A DNA stretch of 64,000 bases from Harmothoe impar (Eukaryota > Annelida > Polychaeta > Phyllodocida > Polynoidae). The first letter of the stretch is position 1. The number at the start of each line of letters is the position of its first letter. A program made the translations under genes and the position numbers. Below are positions 37,801 through 64,000 of the stretch, piece after piece. A model generated the notes under the pieces. That model ran no database searches, was not told the origin of the DNA, and worked only from the letters and a program-made list of their open reading frames with translations. The stretch is from contig OX381707.1 in assembly GCA_947462335.1 (NCBI GenBank), positions 20,958,404 to 21,022,403 on the forward strand, given 5' to 3'.

Positions 37801-38922
37801 TCCTAGCGTCTGTAACGGATGCTCGCCTGTAGCATACAGCGTCTTTCTTGTTGGTTGGATCTCTCCATAGGACTTCTTGTAGTATGTATCGGGCATCACC
37901 GATATCTCGGCTCCAGAGTCTATGTACCACGATAGAGTATCGGAGCCAGTTCTGAGTTTTATGTACCAGCCGTTGCTTGAACTCGATTTGTCGTCTGGGA
38001 CGGATTTTGATGAGGCCGCATTTACTTCGCTCGTTACGCTGCCGATAAATACGTGCGACACTCCGTCTTCGGGTATATCGTCTCCCGACTCTTCCTCTGC
38101 GACTTGAGAAATCCGCGCTCTTGAAGTACGGCAAACTTGGGAAAAATGTCCTTTTATTTTACACTTCTCACAGGAGTGATTCACTGCGGGACAATTTTTC
38201 TTCCCTTTGAGGTGTTCGGTACCACAGAATCCGCACTTGATTTTGTCACCAGTATTTCTCTTTTTCTCGGTTCTGCTCGGGTCCGGCTTCTTCTTGGCCT
38301 TGCTGTGGACTACGTCGATATTGGCACTCTTTGACTCTTGGAGCTCATAGCGCGTAGTCTCCTTTTGGTAGAGTATCTCTACTGTCCTCTCCAGCGTCAG
38401 CCCTGCACCGGCATCATAGAGCTTCGACTTTGCCGACTGGTCGGTACATGAAAATGTCAGTTTATCGCGCACAGCCTGGTCCATGTAGGTCTGTGGGAAT
38501 TTGCATTCACCTGCACTCTTCTTGACTGTTAGCACCCATGACTCCAGAGTTTGAGATGGTCCCCTTTTGAGGGTGAACCAAAACTTTTCCCTTAGTAGCA
38601 GTTGGGGGTCCCTTTTTCCAAAATATTCTGTGAACTTTTGTAGCACAGTATTATAGTTATTTGGGTCCTCAGCTGGTATGGGAGCTTGTCCCTGGACTGG
38701 ATTTGGATGTTGTGGGAGGAATACAAAACTGTCATAAATGTCTATCCCATCATCCCCAATATGATTCAGTAGGAGTCCCACCTTTTTTTCATTTGGCTCT
38801 GTGCTGGAGCCTGTGGCCTTGAGATATATCTCAAACCTTCTCTTCCACAGAGACCATGAATGTGATGGGTTACCCCTCTCAATTCTGAGGGTGTCTGGTG
38901 GTTTTACACTGTTGGCAGCCAT
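34837..38922 (-). CDS. gag-pol: Gag-Pol polyprotein of Ty3/gypsy retrotransposon
   Basis: A single 1361-aa frame with no internal stop or frameshift between gag and pol. The N-terminal gag-like part (about 1-220) is followed by Cys/His motifs CGFC and CEKCKIKGHFSQVC (about 225-262). Then come an aspartic protease with WYIDSGAEISVMP (about 333), and reverse transcriptase with KLDANSGFHQV and HMDD (about 618, in place of the commoner YxDD). RNase H (SADASSYGLGAVL) and an HHCC integrase zinc domain (HDGHQGIT...CNICEKY) follow. The DDE core has catalytic residues in AADFF (about 1057), FSDNGPQF (about 1117) and GEVERAV (about 1152). The tail is proline-rich and basic. It acts as the retrotransposition machinery; all catalytic motifs appear complete. 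Confidence 0.95.
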   Translation of the reverse strand: MAANSVKPPDTLRIERGNPSHSWSLWKRRFEIYLKATGSSTEPNEKKVGLLLNHIGDDGIDIYDSFVFLPQHPNPVQGQAPIPAEDPNNYNTVLQKFTEYFGKRDPQLLLREKFWFTLKRGPSQTLESWVLTVKKSAGECKFPQTYMDQAVRDKLTFSCTDQSAKSKLYDAGAGLTLERTVEILYQKETTRYELQESKSANIDVVHSKAKKKPDPSRTEKKRNTGDKIKCGFCGTEHLKGKKNCPAVNHSCEKCKIKGHFSQVCRTSRARISQVAEEESGDDIPEDGVSHVFIGSVTSEVNAASSKSVPDDKSSSSNGWYIKLRTGSDTLSWYIDSGAEISVMPDTYYKKSYGEIQPTRKTLYATGEHPLQTLGCARMQLSRGDTTVHEDVYVVRGVKSLLLGQPAIEKLGLIPNIPGAYRVKAVNSEIPKLDTKDEVVKAYPKLFTGLGKLKGEYAIRLKDDAKPFCLYTPRSVPKPLMKKVEQEIAALVKSEVIEPVDEPTDWCAPMVVVHKPNGNLRLCVDLTRLNQGVRRELYQMKKVEETLACISSGAVFSKLDANSGFHQVMLTQESAKLTTFITPFGRYMFRRLPYGISSAPEHFQKRMDKELTGLQGVLCHMDDILVIGKDKQEHDERLAKVLNRLQESGITLNQDKCVFSTTKLRYLGQVIDADGIRKDPAKVKAIIEMPDPKDVPDVRRFLGMVNQQMKFLPNLAEITKPVRDLLKKDSAWTWDLPQKKVFEKLKQELASDEALALYDPERETIVSADASSYGLGAVLRQRQKDGRLKAVAYASRSMTKTECRYAQIEKEALATTWALEHWSNLVIGMRVHVETDHKPLVPLFSTKLIDELPVRIQRFRLRLMRFDFTVSHVPGKSLMTADTLSRAPLGEHMLESEELHKQEELRKESDAYVQAVLVCLPSSDQRLNEIRSELKKDDVLKVVIHHIEHGWPENRRDVYGPLVKFWNEQGNLTVHDGLLLRGKQLVIPASLRIDVLRHLHDGHQGITKTRENANASVWWPGMSKDIEKTVKNCNICEKYRRERVEPMKGTEFPERPWSRVAADFFHHKGSMYLLIIDYYSRDVEVCQVGKNVDTTETVKKMKRAFFHQGIPDILFSDNGPQFASAEFKNFAAEYGFQHITSSPRYAQSNGEVERAVQTIKAILNKADDEYLALISYRNTPLLSGFSPAQLNIGRRLKSLVPCHPDELKPRIPDAALVRRKEKEYRKQMAVNYNQRHRVTEADELSPGDRAWLPDLRVEGKVIGKAPGPRSYIISTPNGLVRRNRRMTRNLGPGQNDNIDPTTILTKVVTPPSDHMPPVEITDIPPVVPPPTPDRGATPRVPDPGPRKSSRPRVATKRLIEEV

Positions 38923-39148
38923 TTCAAAATTGTCACTGCTTTTAGTGTAGGCCTACTGACAGTCAATATTATACACACAATTAACAGCTTGGGGTCTTGG
39001 TAAATGCTCCTGGAGGTTTTAGAAAAGTTCTCTACTCACAGATTCTTGAGAAGTTGAGTTCATCACTTTTCAACACCAACTTGAGTGTCTCACTTCAATT
39101 TGGCACTTTTCTTGTAGTGGGCATGGAAGATGACCTATTCTGACACCA

Positions 39149-39378
39149 TGTGGCATCCTGCTTTGCTGGATGTCTTAATACTTAGTATTATTATAAGTGA
39201 CAACAACTCTGAATCTAGATCTCAGGATGTATTGACCAACCTCCGATGTATCGCATAACACGCACGATGCACAGACAATTCCCAGACGCTTAGTACGCCT
39301 GTATCTCGCTAGATGGCGCTACCATAGCGGCGGCGTCTGTGATAGACGTTTCCCGCCCTGAGGCTGCGTCATACGACA
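39149..39378 (-). repeat. 5' LTR of the Ty3/gypsy element (230 bp)
   Basis: 229 of 230 positions match the 3' LTR by eye. It contains the presumptive promoter of the minus-strand transcript. Confidence 0.92.
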
Positions 39379-39383
39379 TGGTG
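39379..39383. other. Target-site duplication TGGTG (right)
   Basis: Matches 34333-34337. Confidence 0.85.
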
Positions 39384-39417
39384 GGTGGTGGCTGAACGAG
39401 GGTGTCCCTAGGACTAG

Positions 39418-39569
39418 GTCTCTGGGACACCCTGATTATCATAATGTGCTGGTTTCTGACGTTTGGGGCCATACAGAAAGTACCAGCGTGAAAACGACCT
39501 TGACCTTGGCCGCGCACATGGCAATTCAAACTTTTACTGAAATAAAATTCATCATGCAATGTCATGTGA
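39418..39569. repeat. 152-bp direct duplication, copy 1
   Basis: Starts GTCTCTGGGACACC and ends GCAATGTCATGTGA. It is apparently identical to 39610-39761, with a 40-bp spacer between. Not part of the neighbouring LTR element. Confidence 0.9.
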
Positions 39570-39609
39570 ACTCGTACCCAAAGACATCAGCGAAGCCGAC
39601 AGGCTGAGT

Positions 39610-39761
39610 GTCTCTGGGACACCCTGATTATCATAATGTGCTGGTTTCTGACGTTTGGGGCCATACAGAAAGTACCAGCGTGAAAACGACCTTGACCTTG
39701 GCCGCGCACATGGCAATTCAAACTTTTACTGAAATAAAATTCATCATGCAATGTCATGTGA
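39610..39761. repeat. 152-bp direct duplication, copy 2
   Basis: No difference from copy 1 was seen by eye. The spacer (39570-39609) is unrelated. Suggests a recent segmental duplication. Confidence 0.9.
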
Positions 39762-40558
39762 TTAATTGATCAGGGATGAATGTAAATATAGTAGGATGAC
39801 CATCCCCACTAGTTTCTACTATCGCAACAGGCTTTTATATAAGCTAAATACGACTGAAAAGGAGGCATGCAGATCGGTGCCATGTTGATAAACAACCAAA
39901 GTGTGGCTTTGTATGAACACAACCAGGAAAGAGTCCCAAAGTCATCCAGCTCTCCCTTTCCTAATGGGCTCCGAATACATGTGGCCTAAATTTCCCTACT
40001 ACCAACAGACATTCACAGATTTTTCAAACCCATATTTGACCAGTTTCATTAAATAAAATGGCGTAGAATACAGTGGTGATTCTGATGTGATCTGTGGCAT
40101 GTCCCAGTGCCACTACGCTTCGCCTAGTGGTGCTGGAATCGAGTTTGAGACTTGACACCAACCTTTGTGATTCTAACTCTTGAGTGAATCACATCCATAG
40201 GCTATGGACTTCTCTACGTATATAAACCCTCAGGCAAATTCCCATTGCAATACTCTATACACCTAATAATCTAGATCAAGTTAGCGCAGCCCTGTCATGA
40301 AATAACACTATAATCAAGTTGCGGCAGGATCATTAATTTGATTTTGTACCGTCAAAAACTGTTAGAAAATGCTGGCTATCAAGAAAATCTATTAGATGAG
40401 AGTGAACAAGTTTTTCCATGACCTTACTGGGGGAAAGTACATGTAGTATGGACCAATTTTGAAAGAAATGTGGAAGTGGATACAGAGTGATTGAAAAGAT
40501 GTGTCATTTGATCAACCATACAACGACGCTGGTGATTCACTTTAGATACTCTTAAATT
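39762..40558. other. Spacer, no gene seen
   Basis: AT-rich, with no open frame over 60 codons and no clear repeat ends. Confidence 0.4.
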
Positions 40559-41305
40559 AGGGAGTGTTCATTATTTATGGCAGGGGGGGGTGAGCATTTG
40601 AGGGGGGGGGGCAATTTTTTTTAGGGGTATTCAAAGGGGGGGGGCCTCTTTTTTTTACCCTATTCTTAGGGGGGGGCCTTTTTTTTTAGGGGTATTCTTA
40701 AAAATGTCGCGAATTTAGTGCATTGAAATGTCGCGAATTTTGGTAACAGCCTGTGTTATATTTTACCAAATTACGTCAATATTTTCTAAAATTTTCTAAA
40801 ATTTTCCTCAAACTCCCAGCAAATTTCTCACTGTATCACTTTTGACACTCAGAATAGCCCACCGTTTTGTCAGTCTTCAAAAAAGTCCCGGCCTCATGTT
40901 AGCACTGAGGGTAAGGGAGCTTCCAATTTATAAGCACTGGGGCCCTTAAACTCAACGGTATGTAAGTCAAGTATCTGAGGTTCGACTATTATCACTCATC
41001 AGGGAGTATCATGAGACGTTTACACTAAAACACCTTACAAATGGATGTATTTGTTGCAAGGTAGTAAATTGTAGGTAAAAAAGTGCCCAGGATTAAATGC
41101 ATACAATTAGTAGACACCAACATCGTTTTTGTAATAAAGTTGAAAACGATCCAGGGTGAGAGGGGGGGGGCGCTTTTTTTTCAACCTATTCCGAGGGGGG
41201 GGGGCCTATTTTTTCAACCTATTCCGAGGGGGGGGGCAATTATTTTTGACGTATTCGATTTTGCCAAACGCTCACCCCCCCTGCCATAAATAACGAACAC
41301 TCCCT
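40559..41305. mobile_element. MITE with AGGGAGTGTTCATTATTTAT ends
   Basis: About 35-bp terminal inverted repeats: AGGGAGTGTTCATTATTTAT then GGCAGGGGGGGGTGAGC at the left, and the inverse at the right (GCTCACCCCCCCTGCC...AACACTCCCT). One mismatch was seen. Internal G-runs and T-runs repeat. Non-coding. Confidence 0.8.
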
Positions 41306-42028
41306 TATCATGTCTGTTTTTGAAAAAATAAATCAAACAAAGTTTGTGGATCTTATAACAATTTATTCAAGCATACATGATTCCGTTATTATCAGTATGA
41401 ATTTATTGAACGCGTTATTTAAGGCTATATATAATGCTTATTCATAAGAATGATATCATTTCATCTCCAGCGCACCGACATCCAGTCAAGGAGAGCACCA
41501 TGCAGAGGAATTACTTCTAAGTAAACACACCTTTAAATATGTTATTGACATTTTATTGAGCTTCTCCCAATATACAAAAAGTGGGAAAGTTAAGCCCTAT
41601 ATGTGTCTGTATCTAAATATTTCCACGGGTTTAATACTGTGTGACACGAAAAAACAAAATAGATTATACCTGCTCCCCCTTCAGGTTGGACCAATGGTTA
41701 GTTACGTCCCCATATATTCTATATACTAGCTCCTGAATATCAAATGTATTTAACCAATAATGAATGGATATCAAGGCACACGTGAGGTGTATCATAGGAT
41801 ATAGAGCAAGAGGCGCGTAGCACCGAGTGCCCTATATCCATACGATACACCTCACACCTACCGGGCTGAAACTCTGCCTATAGACTCCTTGTTTTGTCCC
41901 CCTCCATTACCAGCGCCTCAATGGCGTAGCACGCAGAGCGTCCCACTTGAACTCTTGGGGTACCAACTTCAAATCACCATGAAATCTCGGATTTTATGGG
42001 TGACAAAACTTCGGAATGACTCTATAAC
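41306..42028. other. Spacer, no gene seen
   Basis: Contains a short inverted pair around 41784-41858 (CACGTGAGGTGTATCAT / ATACGATACACCTCACAC), probably a small foldback. Confidence 0.4.
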
Positions 42029-42150
42029 ACCGGAAACGTGCTGATATCCCCCGGAAACGTGCTGATATCCAACGGAAACGTGCTGATATCCCCCAGAAAC
42101 GTGCTGATATCCACCGGAAACGTGCTGATATCACTAGATATCAGCACGGG
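42029..42150. repeat. 21-bp tandem repeat (about 5 copies)
   Basis: The unit CCGGAAACGTGCTGATATCC has small variants. The copies are followed by GATATCAGCACGGGGATATC, an inverted partial unit. Confidence 0.85.
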
Positions 42151-42657
42151 GATATCCCCCAAAAAGCACGATGAGTGGCCCAATCGTGTAATAACCATAT
42201 ATATTGTATCAGTATCCACAAAATGACAGTGGACCAAGGACAACTGAAAATAACATATTCACGTAATACTCACAAGTAATACCAACTATAAAAGTCAGCA
42301 ATACCATCAACTAGATATGGGAATGTCTATACATTGTACATTGAATATATATACGTATTCAGGTGAGTGAACAATATATCCCCGGCTTTCACGCGGTACT
42401 AGTATATCACCCCTCTGCTTGGACACTTGATTCACTGAACAATGACATGTACACAAATGTATACCACAGGGGGCACTATAAAACTATCTCCACTGTATTT
42501 CACGTACAGCTTGGTACCCGTCCTATAACCACTACATAATTTATCCTGAGTGAATTACAGAGGCCGCGGGCCCGTATTATGTAATACCCAGCACACCTTA
42601 TAATATAAATATACAATATAAAGCACCACAATATGATACGAAACAAGCTACAAGATA

Positions 42658-42935
42658 ATTAACCCATAGTGATTTGTCCCTTTGTCACGATGCATGCATT
42701 TAGCCAGCGTGAGTTACTCACCAGGGGTGCATTCATCACGATGCATTCATCAAGGCTTGGCCTGATGCACCAATGCAGTGCAAGCAAGTTAATTATGTTA
42801 TCCAGCACCGTGTCGTGTATCACGACGATCATTGATCATTGATCATGTGAGGCTGGTGAGTAAACCCCACCAGGGCTGCATCCATACAAACCGACAACCA
42901 CAAACATACTGTGCTATGCGGGTCTTATAGGGTTA
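42658..42935. mobile_element. CCCTTTAAGG-family MITE, diverged
   Basis: Inner modules CACGATGCATGCATT, GTGAGTTACTCACCAGGGG and GGGCTGCATCCAT are present. The right end is GCTATGCGGGTCTTATAGGG. It directly abuts the TA-flanked MITE at 42936. Confidence 0.55.
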
Positions 42936-43173
42936 AAGCTTGACCGTCATGGTTGAAGTGAGGCCAAAAGCCATTTTGGATATGGTTTAGTTTTCATTTA
43001 CAAGAGGGCTCTTAAGGGCTGGGAGCTCAGTTTTTACAGGCACAGGCACAAGGTGAATATTTTGTTACTGGACAATGCTCATGGTCCCCTCCAAACACTG
43101 CTACCCTCTGGTGGAACTGCTATTTTAGTCCATCTATAGAAAATGCTGAACTTATTCCCTGACGGCCCAGCTT
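42936..43173. mobile_element. TA-flanked MITE, AAGCTTGACCGTCA family, copy 1
   Basis: 238 bp between TA dinucleotides. The ends AAGCTTGACCGTCA and TGACGGCCCAGCTT are inverted. The TA target suggests mobilisation by a Tc1/mariner-type transposase. Confidence 0.85.
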
Positions 43174-43271
43174 TAAATTGACGCTTTAGATATTAGCAAT
43201 CGCATATTGCACAACCCTACATTGTATAGATCGGTCTGCTACAGTGAAAACTCATTATAATGAGGGCCTTA

Positions 43272-43510
43272 AAGCTTGACCGTCATGGTTGAAGTGAGGC
43301 CAAAAGCACTTTTGGATATAGTTCAGTTTTGATTCACAAGAGGGCTCTTAAGGGCTGGGAGCTCAGCTCTTACAGGCATAAGATAGGGTGACTATGTTGT
43401 AGCTGGACAATGATCATGGTCCCCTTTCCAAACAGTGCTGCCCTCTGGTGGAACTGTTATTTTAGTCTATGTATGGAAAATGCTGAACTTATTCCCTGAC
43501 GGCCCAGCTT
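43272..43510. mobile_element. TA-flanked MITE, AAGCTTGACCGTCA family, copy 2
   Basis: 239 bp, same orientation as copy 1 and only 98 bp away. Flanked by TA on both sides. Confidence 0.85.
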
Positions 43511-43737
43511 TATTGCTGCAAGGCAAATTTGCTCCTTATAACCAATGCTCCTTATAACCAATACTAAATATACGGAAAATTTCGGCAAAAAAGGTGTTCC
43601 TTTTAATAGGAATTTCCTTATATAAGTCCTCCTTATAACAAGGTTTCACTGTACTACTATATGGACCACATCTTCAGACATGACCCTGTCCACCTCCCTC
43701 AGCCTAGAACAACCTTCGTCAAAAGTAGACTCTCTTC

Positions 43738-43862
43738 CCAGCTAACAAAATACGTTATTTTACGTCAAAATAATGTTTTAACGTTATACAACATTTGGTC
43801 ATAATAAACAGTCATAATTTTATAGAAACGTTCTGAAACGTTGTATGACATTTTGTGTACTG
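43738..43862. mobile_element. CCCAGCTAACAAAA-type MITE
   Basis: CCCAGCTAACAAAATACGTT at the left; internal AACGTTATACAACATT and inverse AACGTTGTATGACATT; ends near TTTTGTGTACTG. Related copies lie at 43911, 47574 and 56837. Confidence 0.65.
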
Positions 43863-43910
43863 ACTTAGACCTGTCTTCATCAGGACAGACCAGCTGTCTC
43901 TGTACAAAGT

Positions 43911-44036
43911 TCCCAGTGAACAAAAAAAGTTTTCCAGAAGTTTGCAAACGTTTTAATAACGTTTGTTTGAAAACGTTTTCTATAAGTATGAAAAAGGTTG
44001 GAAACGTTTGGAAAACGTCTTTTCTTTTGTTGGATT
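43911..44036. mobile_element. CCCAGTGAACAAAA-type MITE, related to 43738
   Basis: CCCAGTGAACAAAAAAAGTT at the left and CTTTTCTTTTGTTGG at the right, with repeated AAACGTTT motifs inside. Confidence 0.55.
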
Positions 44037-44359
44037 ATCCATCAATATACCCATAACATCCACAATACAGGCAGATACATCTTGATGTTAAGACATCAGG
44101 TTTCCAACGAAATACATTTCTTAATAATGGTTATCATGATATTGTATTTACAAACGCAAAATATTCTGTTATCATATTTTTTGTGCCTCATCAATACTAG
44201 TCTACTTTGAACCCACCATCAAATATAATTAATGCATAAACGCATCCGCTGCCCCCCGATATCTAATACCTAATACATGATCACACACGTTTCGGTACCT
44301 ATTTTCAAGTGTAAAGCTTGATTTCGGTACTTTCATTTACAAAACCTTAGTTTGCTCCG

Positions 44360-63966
<19,607 letters not shown>

Positions 63967-64000
63967 CTGCACATGAGGGGACAGACAAAGGGCTTAGTTA

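Larger units (their letters stand above)
34338..39378 (-). mobile_element. Complete Ty3/gypsy LTR retrotransposon, 5,041 bp
   Basis: Two 230-bp LTRs differing at one position, TG...CA ends and a 5-bp target duplication (TGGTG) define the element. A primer-binding site TGGTGTCAGAAT (39148-39137, minus strand) abuts the 5' LTR, and a polypurine tract abuts the 3' LTR. One long gag-pol frame fills the interior. All hallmarks are intact, so it is a very recent insertion and possibly still mobile. No envelope-like ORF is present. Confidence 0.95.

Overview
This is animal nuclear DNA: AT-rich introns and spacers, short exons with GT-AG borders, and dense short inverted-repeat transposons. Two host gene families point to an invertebrate deuterostome: an interferon regulatory factor (IRF) and a natriuretic-peptide-receptor-type guanylate cyclase. 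Together with intronic minisatellites built on exon borders, this fits a lancelet (amphioxus) best. The species is an inference, not something the sequence proves.

Layout. Positions 777-5381 (+) hold the DNA-binding-domain exons of an IRF-family gene, followed by about 6 kb without recognisable exons. Positions 11691-13286 (-) hold a complete-looking two-exon C2H2 zinc-finger gene. Positions 13.3-20.2 kb are foldback repeats and MITEs. Positions 20240-30747 are a 10,508-bp Polinton/Maverick-type element with near-identical ~0.4-kb terminal inverted repeats and a perfect 6-bp target duplication (AATAGC). Positions 31.4-32.7 kb are a minisatellite with higher-order structure. Positions 34338-39378 (-) are a young, intact Ty3/gypsy retrotransposon with 230-bp LTRs and a TGGTG target duplication. 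Positions 39.4-44.3 kb are repeats only. Positions 44360-63966 (-) carry 20 exons of a receptor guanylate cyclase in one continuous reading frame; its N-terminal exons lie beyond the right edge.

The most unusual object is the Polinton-type element. It carries the whole virion-morphogenesis set (packaging ATPase, penton-type minor capsid protein, major capsid protein, adenovirus-type protease, two small virion-like proteins) and a chromodomain retroviral-type integrase. I see no protein-primed DNA polymerase B. The left arm, where I would expect the polymerase, holds an Ala/Asp-rich gene and an orphan 216-aa gene, each with its own TATA box. ORFs are intact, unspliced and tightly packed, with A-rich leaders in front of several start codons and a shared TATA/AATAAA composite motif upstream of the ATPase and capsid genes.

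A second theme is that three exon-intron borders in two unrelated genes are tandemly amplified (82 bp x2, 60 bp x~11, 41 bp x~11-12). Each unit carries the exon 3' end plus its splice donor.
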